Part shown: positions 50,326 through 61,860 of the stretch, in pieces
Layout of the letters: each line of letters begins with the position of its first letter
Numbering within the stretch: position 1 is the stretch's first letter
Source: Hydractinia symbiolongicarpus
Taxonomy: Eukaryota > Cnidaria > Hydrozoa > Anthoathecata > Hydractiniidae
Assembly: GCF_029227915.1 (NCBI RefSeq)
Contig: NC_079883.1
Coordinates: forward strand, 1,426,001-1,490,000
Direction: 5' to 3'
DNA length: 64,000 bases
The notes under the pieces: model-generated
Database searches by the model: none
What the model was told of the DNA's origin: nothing
What the model saw: the letters and a program-made list of their open reading frames with translations, nothing else
Position numbers and translations under genes: made by a program

Positions 50326-50805
50326 CCACTAAAACGCATGAGACTTGTAGTTTTCAAAAATGTTTTCATTTTTGATGAGACGCTGAATAAAAGAAGTTTA
50401 ATCGCCGGCAAACGAAAACCCGCGAATTCCCGTAAATCCCGGACTCGGCCCGTGTAGTAAAAAGTATACAAAGAAAATACCCAGGGATTAAACTCATTTC
50501 CAGAATGATTTTTTAAATTATCTTTTCACCACTAAAACGCGTGAGACTTGTAGTTTTCAAAAATGTTTTCATTTTTGATAAGACGCTGAATAAAAGATGT
50601 TTAGTCGACGGCAAACGAAAACCCGCGATTTCCCGTAAATCCCGGAGTCGGCTCGTATAGTCAAAAGTATACAAAGAAAGTACCTAGGGAGTAAACGCAT
50701 TTCCCGAACGATTTTTTAAATTATTTTTTCACCACTAAAAGGCATGAGACTTGTAGTTTTCAAAAATGTTTTCATTTTTGATGAGACTCTGAATAAAAGA
50801 AGTTT
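48985..50805. repeat. 9-monomer tandem duplication E, left copy (1,827 bp)
   Basis: Nine units recur at an offset of exactly 1,827 bp (9 x 203). Matching points are CACTAGG (49,117 against 50,944) and GTAGTAAAAAG (50,454 against 52,281). Also shared are the GTTTAGTCGACGGC unit near 50,600 and GGCTCGTATAG near 50,650. The unit order is preserved throughout. It overlaps duplication D and must be the later event, because it copies a D-D arrangement. Confidence 0.8.
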
Positions 50806-52632
50806 AATCGCCAGCAAACGAAAACCCGCGAATTCCCGTAAATCCCGGACTCGGCCCATATAGTCAAAAGTATACAAAGAAAGTACCCTGCGAGTAAACC
50901 CATTTCCAGAACGATTTTTTAAATTATCTTTTCACCACTAAAACGCACTAGGCTTGTAGTTTTCAAAAATGTTTTCATTTTTGATGAGACGCTGAATAAA
51001 AGAAGTTTAATCGCCGGCAAACAAAAACCCGCGAATTCCCGTAAATCCCGGACTCGGCCCGTATAGTCAAAAGTATACAAAGAAAATACCCAGGGAGTAA
51101 ACTCATTTCCAGAACGATTTTTTAAATTACCTTTTCACCACTAAAACGCATGAGACTTGTAGTTTTCAAAAATGTTTTCATTTTTGATGAGACTCTGAAT
51201 AAAAGAAGTTTAATCGCCGGCAAACGAAAACCCGCGATTTCCCGTAAATCCCGTGCTTGGCCCGTATAGTCGAGTATATACAAAGAAAGTACCCTGTGAG
51301 TAAACTCATTTCCAGAACGATTTTTTAAATTATCTTTTCACCACTAAAAGGCATGAGACTTGTAGTTTTCAAAAATGTTTTCATTTTTGATGAGACTCTG
51401 AATAAAAGAAGTTTAATCGCCGACAAACGAAAACCTGCGATTTCCCGTAAATCCCGGGCTTGGCCCGTATAGTCGAATGTATACAAAGAAAGTACCCTGT
51501 GAGTAAACTCATTTCTCGAACGATTTTTTAAATTATTTATTCCCCACTAAAACGCATGAGACTTGTAGTTTTCAAAAATGTTTTCATTTTTGATGAGACG
51601 CTGAATAAAAGAAGTTTAATCGCCGGCAAACGAAAACCCGCGAATTCCCGTAAATCCCGGACTCGGCCCGTGTAGTCAAAAGTATACAAAGAAAATACCC
51701 AGGGATTAAACTCATTTCCAGAACGATTTTTTAAATTATCTTTTCACCACTAAAACGCATGAGACTTGTAGTTTTCAAAAATTTTTTCATTTTTGATGAG
51801 ACGCTGAATAAAAGAAGTTTAATCGCCGGCAAACAAAAACCCGCGATTTCCCGTAAATCCCGTGCTTGGCCCGTATAGTCGAGTATATACAAAGAAAGTA
51901 CCCTGTGAGTAAACTCATTTCCAGAACGATTTTTTAAATTATCTTTTCACCACTAAAAGGCATGAGACTTGTAGTTTTCAAAAATGTTTTCATTTTTGAT
52001 GAGACTCTGAATAAAAGAAGTTTAATCGCCGACAAACGAAAACCTGCGATTTCCCGTAAATCCCGGGCTTGGCCCGTATAGTCGAATGTATACAAAGAAA
52101 GTACCCTGTGAGTAAACTCATTTCTCGAACGATTTTTTAAATTATTTATTCCCCACTAAAACGCATGAGACTTGTAGTTTTCAAAAATGTTTTCATTTTT
52201 GATGAGACGCTGAATAAAAGAAGTTTAATCGCCGGCAAACGAAAACCCGCGAATTCCCGTAAATCCCGGACTCGGCCCGTGTAGTAAAAAGTATACAAAG
52301 AAAATACCCAGGGATTAAACTCATTTCCAGAATGATTTTTTAAATTATCTTTTCACCACTAAAACGCGTGAGACTTGTAGTTTTCAAAAATGTTTTCATT
52401 TTTGATAAGACGCTGAATAAAAGATGTTTAGTCGACGGCAAACGAAAACCCGCGATTTCCCGTAAATCCCGGAGTCGGCTCGTATAGTCAAAAGTATACA
52501 AAGAAAGTACCTAGGGAGTAAACGCATTTCCCGAACGATTTTTTAAATTATTTTTTCACCACTAAAAGGCATGAGACTTGTAGTTTTCAAAAATGTTTTC
52601 ATTTTTGATGAGACTCTGAATAAAAGAAGTTT
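50806..52632. repeat. 9-monomer tandem duplication E, right copy
   Basis: The join is at about 50,790-50,810, inside GAATAAAAGAAGTTTAATCGCC. Here a GAGACTCTG 5' half meets a GCCAGCAAACG 3' half, a combination not seen elsewhere in this neighbourhood. The right edge near 52,632 returns to GCCGACAAACG. All landmarks match the left copy, so this is among the youngest events in the window. Confidence 0.8.
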
Positions 52633-52639
52633 AATCGCC

Positions 52640-54540
52640 GACAAACGAAAACCTGCGATTTCCCGTAAATCCCGGGCTTGGCCCGTATAGTCAAATGTAT
52701 AAAAAGAAAGTACCTAGGGAGTAAACGCATTTCCCGAACGATTTTTTAAATTATTTTTTCCCACTAAAACGCATGAGACTTGTAGTTTTCCAAAATGTTT
52801 TCATTTTTGATAAGACGCAGAATAAAAGATGTTTAATCGCCGGCAAACGAAAACCCGCGATTTCCCGTAAATCCCGGGCTTGGCCCGTATAGTCGAATGT
52901 ATACGAAGAAATTACCCTGTAAGTAAACTCATTTTCCGAACGATTTTTTAAATTATTTTTTCACCACTAAAACGCACGAGACTTGTAGTTTTCAAAAATA
53001 TTTTCATTTTTGATGAGACGCTGAATGAAAGAAGTTTAATCGCCGGCAAACGAAAACCCGCGATATCCCGTAAATCCCGTGCTTGGCCCGTATAGTCGAG
53101 TATATACAAAGAAAGTACCCTGTGAGTAAACTCATTTCCAGAACGATTTTTTAAATTATCTTTTCACCATTAAAACGCATGAGACTTGTAGTCTTCAAAA
53201 ATGTTTTCATTTTTGATGACACGCGGAATAAAAGAAGTTTAATGGCCGGCAAACGAAAACCCGCGATTTCCCGTAAATCCCGGACTCGGCCCGTATAGTC
53301 AAAAGTATACAAAGAAAATACCCAGGGAGTAAACTCGTTTCCCGAACAATTTTTTAAATTATTTTTTCACCACTAAAACGTATGAGACTCGTAGTTTTCA
53401 AAAATGTTTTCATTTTTGATGAGACGCTGAATAATAGAAGTTTAATCGCCAGCAAGCGAAAACCCGCGATTTCCCGTAAATCCCGGACTCGGCCCGTATA
53501 GTCAAAAGTATACAAAGAAAATACCTAGGGAGTAAACTCATTTCCAGAACGATTTTTTAAATTATCTTTTCACCACTAAAACGCATGAGACTTGTAGTTT
53601 TCAAAAATGTTTTTATTTTTGATGAGACACTTAATGAAAGAAGTTTAATCGCCAGCAAACGAAAACCCGCGATTTCCCGTAAATCCCGGGCTTGGCCCGT
53701 ATAGTCGAATGTATACAAAGAAAGTACCCTGTGAGTAAACTCATTTCCCGAACGATTTTTTAAATTATTTTTTCACCACTAAAACGCATGAGACTTGTAG
53801 TTTTTAAAAGAGTTTTCATTTTTGATGAGACGCTGAATAAAAGAAGTTTAATCGCCGGCAAACGAAAACCCGCGATTTCCCGTAAATCCCGTGCTTGGCT
53901 CCTATAGTCGAGTATATACAAAGAAAGTACCCTGTGAGTAAACTCACTTCCAGAACGATTTTTTAAATTATCTTTTCACCACTAAAACGCATGAGACTTG
54001 TAGTTTTCAAAAATGTTTTCATTTTTGATGAGACGCTGAATAAAAGAAGTTTAATCGCCGGCAAACGAAAACCCGCGATTTCCCGTAAATCCCGTGCTTG
54101 GCCCGTATAGTCGAGTATATACAAAGAAAGTACCCTGTGAGTAAACTCATTTCCAGAACGATTTTTTAAATTATCTTTTTACCACTAAAAGGCATGAGAC
54201 TTGTAGTTTTCAAAAATGTTTTCATTTTTGATGAGACGCTTAATGAAAGAAGTTTAATCGCCAGTAAACAAAAACCCGCGATTTCCCGTAAATCCCGGGC
54301 TTGGCCCGTATAGTCGAATGTATACAAAGAAAGTACCCTGTGAGTAAACTCATTTCCCGAACGATTTTTTAAATTATTTTTTCACCACTAAAAGGCATGA
54401 GACTTGTAGTTTTCAAAAATGTTTTCATTTTTGATGAGACGCTGAATAAAAGAAGTTTAATCGCAGGCAAACAAAAACCCGCGATTTCCCGTAAATCCCG
54501 GACTCGGCCCGTATAGTCAAATGTATACAAAGAGAGTACC
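52640..54540. repeat. Copy of higher-order repeat C (offset 8,931 bp)
   Basis: From about 53.0 kb the units follow the order of repeat C copy 2. They are GATATC with AAAATATTTTC (about 53,064), CCCGAACAATT, TACCTAGGG (53,522 against 44,591), GAGACACTTAATG, GGCTCCTATAG and GCAGGCAAAC. The offset is 44 x 203 minus one, and the missing base is at TTTTTTCCCACTAAAACG near 52,758. Unlike copy 2 it has one GATATC unit, GTAAGTAAACTC near 52,920, and TTTTTAAAAGAG near 53,800. Confidence 0.75.
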
Positions 54541-55960
54541 CTGAGAGTAAACTCATTTCCAGAACGATTTTTTAAATTATCTTTTCACCACTAAAACGCA
54601 CAAGACTTGTAGTTTTCAAAAATGTTTTCATTCTTGATGAGACGCTGAATAAAAGAAGTTTAATCGCCGGCAAACGAAAACCCGCGAATTCCCGTAAATC
54701 CCGGACTCGGCCCGTATAGTCAAAAGTATACAAAGAAAATACCTAGGGAGTAAACTCATTTCCAGAACGATTTTTTAAATTATCTTTTCACCACTAAAAC
54801 GCATGAGACTTGTAGTTTTCAAAAATGTTTTTATTTTTGATGAGACACTTAATGAAAGAAGTTTAATCGCCAGCAAACGAAAACCCGCGATTTCCCGTAA
54901 ATCCCGGGCTTGGCCCGTATAGTCGAATGTATACAAAGAAAGTACCCTGTGAGTTAACTCATTTCCCGAACGATTTTTTAAATTATTTTTTCACCACTAA
55001 AACGCATGAGACTTGTAGTTTTTAAAAATGTTTTCATTTTTGATGAGACGCTGAATAAAAGAAGTTTAATCGCCGGCAAACGAAAACCCGCGATTTCCCG
55101 TAAATCCCGTGCTTGGCTCCTATAGTCGAGTATATACAAAGAAAGTACCCTGTGAGTAAACTCACTTCCAGAACGATTTTTTAAATTATCTTTTCACCAC
55201 TAAAACGCATGAGACTTGTAGTTTTCAAAAATGTTTTCATTTTTGATGAGACGCTTAATGAAAGAAGTTTAATCGCCAGCAAACGAAAACCCGCGACTTC
55301 CCGTAAATCACGGGCTTGGCCCGTATAGTCGAATGTATACAAAGAAAGTACCCTGTGAGTAAACTCATTTCCCGAACGATTTTTTAAATTATTTTTTCAC
55401 CACTAAAACGCATGAGACTTGTAGTTTTCAAAAATGTTTTCATTTTTGATGAGACGCTGAATAAAAGAAGTTTAATCGAAGGCAAACAAAAACCCGCGAT
55501 TTCCCGTAAATCCCGGACTCGGCCCGTATAGTCAAATGTATACAAAGAAAGTACCCTGAGAGTAAACTCATTTCCAGAACGATTTTTTAAATTATCTTTT
55601 CACCACTAAAACGCATGAGACTTGTAGTTTTCAAAAATGTTTTTATTTTTGATGCGACACTTAATGAAAGAAGTTTAATCGCCAGCAAACGAAAACCCGC
55701 GATTTCCCGTAAATCCCGGGCTTGGCCCGTATAGTCGAATGTATACAAAGAAAGTACCCTGTGAGTGAACTCATTTCCCGAACGATTTTTTAAATTGTTT
55801 TTTCACCACTAAAACGCATGAGACTTGTAGTTTTCAAAAATGTTTTCATTTTTGATGAGACGCTGAATAAAAGAAGTTTAATCGCCGGCAAACGAAAACC
55901 CGCGATTTCCCGTAAATCCCGTGCTTGGCTCCTATAGTCGAGTATATACAAAGAAAGTAC
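53520..55960. repeat. 6-monomer tandem with further rearrangement (offset 1,218 bp)
   Basis: TACCTAGGG occurs at 53,522 and 54,740, exactly 6 x 203 apart, and the following GAGACACTTAATG, TTTTTAAAAG/ATG and GGCTCCTATAG units follow in both. A third, shorter partial repeat has its GACACTTAATG unit at 55,655, four units (812 bp) after 54,843. It carries GATGCGACAC and TAAATTGTTTTTTC as private changes. Confidence 0.7.
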
Positions 55961-56159
55961 CCTGTGAGTAAACTCATTTCCAGAACAATTTTTTAAATTA
56001 TCTTTTCACCACTAAAACGCATGAGACTTGTAGTTTTCAAAAATGTTTTCATTTTTGATGAGACGCGGAATAAAAGAAGTTTAATCGCCGGCAAACGAAA
56101 ACCCGCGATTTCCCGTAAATCCCGGACTCGGCCCGTATAGTCAAAAGTATACAAAGAAA

Positions 56160-56790
56160 ATACCCAGGGAGTAAACTCATTTCTCGAACGATTTTTTAAA
56201 TTGTTTTTTCACCACTAAAACGCATGAGACTTGTAGTTTTTAAAAATGTTTTCATTTTTGATGAGACGCTGAATAAAAGAAGTTTAATCGCCGGCAAACG
56301 AAAACCCGCGATTTCCCGTAAATCCCGTGCTTGGCTCCTATAGTCGAGTATATACAAAGAAAGTATCCTGTGAGTAAACTCATTTCCAGAACGATTTTTT
56401 AAATTATCTTTTCACCACTAAAACGCATGAGACTTGTAGTTTTCAAAAATGTTTTCATTTTTGATGAGACGCGGAATAAAAGAAGTTTAATCGCCGGCAA
56501 ACGAAAACCCGCGATTTCCCGTAAATCCCGGACTCGGCCCGTATAGTCAAAAGTATACAAAGAAAATACCCAGGGAGTAAACTCATTTCTCGAACGATTT
56601 TTTAAATTTTTTTCACCACTAAAACGTATGAGACTTGTAGTTTTCAAAAATGTTTTTATTTTTGATGAGACGCTGAATAAAAGAAGTTTAATCGCCGGCA
56701 AACAAAAACCCGCGATTTCCCGTAAATCTCGGACTCGGCCCGTATAGTCAAATGTATACAAAGAAAGTACCCTGAGAGTAAACTCATTTC
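56160..56790. repeat. Units with a 2-bp deletion giving a 201-bp monomer
   Basis: Near 56,606 the usual AAATTATTTTTTCACC is shortened to AAATTTTTTTCACC, making one unit 201 bp long. Because 201 is divisible by three, the antisense frame at 56,399-56,761 stays open across more than one unit. This is a by-product of the deletion and not evidence of a gene. Confidence 0.8.
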
Positions 56791-57129
56791 CAGAACGATT
56801 TTTTAAATTATCTTTTCACCACTAAAACGCACGAGACTTGTAGTTTTCAAAAATGTTTTCATTTTTGATGAGACGCGGAATAACAGAAGTTTAATCGCCG
56901 GCAAACGAAAACCCGCGAATTCCCGTAAATCCCGGACTCGGCCCGTATAGTCAAAAGTATACAAAGAAAATACCCTGAGAGTAAACTCATTTCCAGAACG
57001 ATTTTTTAAATTATTTTTTCACCACTAAATCGTAGGAGACTTGTAGTTTTCAAAAATGTTTTCATTTTTGATGAGACGCTGAATAAAAGAAGTTTAATCG
57101 CCGGCAAACGAAAACCCGCGAATTCCCTT

Positions 57130-57950
57130 AAATCCCGGATTCGGGCCGTATAGTCAAATGTATACAAAGAAAATACCCAGGGAGTAAATTCATTTCCAGA
57201 ACGATTTTTTAAATTATCTTTTCACCACTAAAACGCATGAGACTTGTAGTTTTCAAAAATGTTTTCATTTTTGATGAGACGTTGAATAAAATAAGTTTAA
57301 TCGCCGCAAACGAAAACCCGCGATTTCCCGTAAATCCCGTGCTTGGCTCGTATAGTCGAGTATATACAAAGAAAGTACCCTGTGAGTAAACTCATTACCA
57401 GAACGATTTTTTAAATTATCTTTTCACCACTAAAACGCATGAGACTTGTAGTTTTCAAAAATGTTTTCATTTTTGATGAGACGCGGAATAAAAGAAGTTT
57501 AATCGCCGGCAAACGAAAACCCGCGAATTCCCTTAAATCCCGGACTCGGCCCGTATAGTCAAATGTATACAAAGAAAATACCCAGGGAGTAAATTCATTT
57601 CCAGAACGATTTTTTAAATTATCTTTTCACCACTAAAACGCATGAGACTTGTAGTTTTCAAAAATGTTTTCATTTTTGATGAGACGTTGAATAAAAGAAG
57701 TTTAATCGCCGCAAACGAAAACCCGCGATTTCCCGTAAATCCCGTGCTTGGCTCGTATAGTCGAGTATATACAAAGAAAGTACCCTGTGAGTAAACTCAT
57801 TACCAGAACGATTTTTTAAATTATCTTTTCACCACTAAAACGCATGAGACTTGTAGTTTTCAAAAATGTTTTCATTTTTGATGAGACGCGGAATAAAAGA
57901 AGTTTAATAGCCAGCAAACGAAAACCCGCGATTTCCCGTAAATCCCGGAC
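57130..57950. repeat. Dimer duplication (405-bp period)
   Basis: Two units, with GACGTTGAATAAAA, GCCGCAAACG (a 1-bp deletion from GCCGGCAAACG, near 57,306 and 57,711), GGCTCGTATAG and CTCATTACCAG, occur twice in succession. The period is 2 x 203 minus one. One copy reads AAAATAAG and the other AAAAGAAG. Such short multimers become common in this right-hand part of the window. Confidence 0.8.
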
Positions 57951-59039
57951 TCGGCCAGTATAGTCAAAAGTATACAAAGAAAATACCCAGGGAGTAAACT
58001 CATTTCCCGAACGATTTTTTAAATAATTTTTTCACCACTAAAACGTATGAGACTTGTAGTTTTCAAAAATGTTTTCATTTTTGATGAGACGCTGAATAAA
58101 AGAAGTTTAATCGCCGGCAAACGAAAACCCGCGAATTCCCGTAAATCCCAGACTTGGCCCGTATAGTCAAAAGTATACAAAGAAAATACCCAGGGAGTAA
58201 ACTCATTTCCAGAACGATTTTTTAAATTATCTTTTCACCACTAAAACGCATGAGACTTGTAGTTAATAAAAATGTTTTCATTTTTGATGAGACGCTGAAT
58301 AAAAGAAGTTTAATCGCCGGCAAACGAAAACCCGCGATTTCCCGTAAATCCCGTGCTTGGCCCGTATAATTGAGTATATACAAAGAGAGTACCCTGTGAG
58401 TAAACTCATTTCCAGAACGATTTTTTAAATTATCTTTTCACCACTAAAACGCATGAGACTTGTAGTTTTCAAAAATGTTTTCATTTTTGATGAGAGGCTT
58501 AATGAAAGAAGTTTAATCGCCAGCAAACGAAAACCCGCGATTTCCCGTAAATCCCGGGCTTGTCCCGTGTAGTCGAATGTATACAAAGAAAGTACCCTGT
58601 GAGTAAACTCATTTTCCGAACGATTTTTTAAATTATGTTTTCACCACTAAAACGCATGAGACTTGTAGTTTTCAAAAATGTTTTCATTTTTGATGAGACG
58701 CTGAATAAAAGAAGTTTAATCGCCGGCAAACGAAAACCCGCGATTTCCCGTAAATCCCGTGCTTGGCTCGTATAGTCGTGTATATACAAAGAAAGTACCC
58801 TGTGAGTAAACTCATTTCCAGAACGATTTTTTAAATTATCTTTTCACCACTAAAACGCATGAGACTTGTAGTTTTCAAAAATGTTTTCATTTTTGATGAG
58901 ACGCGGAATAAAAGAAGTTTAATCGCCGGCAAACGAAAACCCGCGATTTCCCGTAAATCCCGGACTCGGCCAGTATAGTCAAAAGTATACAAAGAAAATA
59001 CCCAGGGAGTAAACTCATTTCCCGAACGATTTTTTAAAT

Positions 59040-59890
59040 TATTTTTTCACCAATAAAACGTATGAGACTTGTAGTTTTCAAAAATGTTTTCATTTTTGAT
59101 GAGACACTGAATAAAAGAAGTTTAATCGCCGGGAAACGAAAACCCGCGATTTCCCGTAAATCCCGGACTCGGCCCGTATAGTCAAATGTATACAAAGAAA
59201 GTACCCTGAGAGTAAACTCATTTCCAGAACGATTTTTTAAATTATCTTTTCACCACTAAAACGCACGAGACTTGTAGTTTTCAAAAATGTTTTCATTTTT
59301 GATAAGACGCTGAATAAAAGAAGTTTAATCGCCGGCAAACGAAAACCCGCGAATTCCCGAAAATCCCGGACTCGGCTCGTATAGTCAAAAGTATACAAAG
59401 AAAATACCCAGGGAGTAAACTCATTTCCCGAACGATTTTTTAAATTATTTTTTCACCAATAAAACGTATGAGACTTGTAGTTTTCAAAAATGTTTTCATT
59501 TTTGAGGAGACACTGAATAAAAGAAGTTTAATCGCCGGGAAACGAAAACCCGCGATTTCCCGTAAATCCCGGACTCGGCCCGTATAGTCAAATGTATACA
59601 AAGAAAGTACCCTGAGAGTAAACTCATTTCCAGAACGATTTTTTAAATTATCTTTTCACCACTAAAACGCACGAGACTTGTAGTTTTCAAAAATGTTTTC
59701 ATTTTTGATAAGACGCTGAATAAAAGAAGTTTAATCGCCGGCAAACGAAAACCCGCGAATTCCCGAAAATCCCGGACTCGGCTCGTATAGTCAAAAGTAT
59801 ACAAAGAAAATACCCAGGGAGTAAACTCATTTCCCGAACGATTTTTTAAATTATTTTTTCACCAATAAAACGTATGAGACTTGTAGTTTT
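59040..59890. repeat. Dimer duplication (406-bp period)
   Basis: A two-unit block is repeated at 2 x 203 bp. It holds CACCAATAAAACGTATG, GAGACACTGAATAAAAG, GCCGGGAAACG, then a CCCTGAGAG unit with CCCGAAAATCCC and GGCTCGTATAG. The copies differ by one base seen, TTTGAGGAGACAC at about 59,501 against TTTGATGAGACAC at about 59,095. A third partial CACCAATAAAACG unit follows near 59,860. Confidence 0.8.
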
Positions 59891-60219
59891 CAAAAATGTT
59901 TTCATTTTTGATGAGACGCTTAATGAAAGAAGTTTAATCGCCAGCAAACGAAAACCCGAGATTTCCCGTAAATCCCGGGCTTGGCCCGTATAGTCGAATG
60001 TATACAAAGAAAGTACCCTGTGAGTAAACTCATTTCCCGAACAATTTTTTAAATTATTTTTTCACCACTAAAACGCATGAGACTTGTAGTTTTCAAAAAT
60101 GTTTTCATTTTTGATGAGACGCTGAATAAAAGAAGTTTAATCGCCGGCAAACGAAAACCCGCGATTTCCCGTAAATCCCGTGCTTGGCTCGTATAGTCGA
60201 GTATATACAAAGAAAGTAC

Positions 60220-61860
60220 CCTGTGAGTAAACTCATTTCCAGAACGATTTTTTAAATTATCTTTTCACCACTAAAACGCATGAGACTTGTAGTTTTCAAA
60301 AATGTTTTCATTTTTGATGAGACGCGGAATAAAATATGTTTAATCGCCGGCAAACGAAAACCCGCGATTTCCGGTAAATCCCGGACTCGGCCAGTATAGT
60401 CAAATGTATACAAAGAAAGTACCCTGAGAGTAAACTCATTTCCAGAACGATTTTTTAAATTATCTTTTCACCACTAAAACGCACGAGACTTGTAGTTTTC
60501 AAAAATGTTTTCATTTTTGATGAGACGCGGAATAAAAGATGTTTAATCGCCAGCAAACGAAAACCCGCGATTTCACGTAAATCCCGGGCTTGGCCCGTAT
60601 AGTCGAATGTATACAAAGAAAGTACCCTGTGAGTAAACTCATTTCCCGAACGATTTTTTAAATTATCTTTTCACCACTAAAACGCATGAGACTTGTAGTT
60701 TTCAAAAATGTTTTCATTTTTGATGAGACGCTGAATAAAAGAAGTTTAATCGCCGGCAAACGAAAACCCGCGAATTCCCGTAAATCCCGGACTCGGCCCG
60801 TATAGTCAAAAGTATACAAAGAAAATACCCAGGGAGTAAACTCATTTCCCGAACGATTTTTTAAATTATTTTTTCACCACTAAAACGCATGAAACTTGTA
60901 GTTTTCAAAAATGTTTTCATTTTTGATGAGACGCTGAATAAAAGAAGTTTAATCGCCGGCAAACGAAAACCCGCGATTTCCCGTAAATCCCGTGCTTGGC
61001 TCGTATAGTCGAGTATATACAAAGAAAGTACCCTGTGAGTAAACTCATTTCCAGAACGATTTTTTAAATTATCTTTTCACCACTAAAACGCATGAGACTT
61101 GTAGTTTTCAAAAATGTTTTCATTTTTGATGAGACGCGGAATAAAATATGTTTAATCGCCGGCAAACGAAAACCCGCGATTTCCGGTAAATCCCGGACTC
61201 GGCCAGTATAGTCAAATGTATACAAAGAAAGTACCCTGAGAGTAAACTCATTTCCAGAACGATTTTTAAAATTATCTTTTCACCACTAAAACGCACGAGA
61301 CTTGTAGTTTTCAAAAATGTTTTCATTTTTGATGAGACGCGGAATAAAAGATGTTTAATCGCCAGCAAACAAAAACCCGCGATTTCACGTAAATCCCGGG
61401 CTTGGCCCGTATAGTCGAATGTATACAAAGAAAGTACCCTGTGAGTAAACTCATTTCCCGAACGATTTTTTAAATTATCTTTTCACCACTAAAACGCATG
61501 AGACTTGTAGTTTTCAAAAATGTTTTCATTTTTGATGAGACGCTGAATAAAAGAAGTTTAATCGCCGGCAAACGAAAACCCGCGAATTCCCGTAAATCCC
61601 GGACTCGGCCCGTATAGTCAAAAGTATACAAAGAAAATACCCAGGGAGTAAACTCATTTCCCGAACGATTTTTTAAATTATTTTTTCACCACTAAAACGC
61701 ATGAAACTTGTAGTTTTCAAAAATGTTTTCATTTTTGATGAGACGCTGAATAAAAGAAGTTTAATCACCGGCAAACGAAAACCCGCGATTTCCCGTAAAT
61801 CCCGTGCTTGGCTCGTATAGTCGAGTATATACAAAGAAAGTACCCTGTGAGTAAACTCAT
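60220..61860. repeat. 4-monomer higher-order repeat F (812-bp period)
   Basis: A four-unit block recurs at exactly 812 bp. It contains GGAATAAAATATG (60,331 and 61,143), TTTCCGGTAAATCC, GGCCAGTATAG, a CCCTGAGAG unit with TTTCACGTAAATCCCGGG, and a GCGAATTCCCG unit. A related partial copy begins near 62,450, 1,218 bp after 61,232. Private changes are few, for example GCAAACAAAAACC near 61,366 and TTTAATCACCGG near 61,760. Confidence 0.8.

Noticed and set aside
56399-56761. Antisense open frame of 120 codons
   Set aside because: It is caused by a 2-bp deletion giving a 201-bp unit, which keeps one frame open. It carries the same repeat-encoded peptide as other units.
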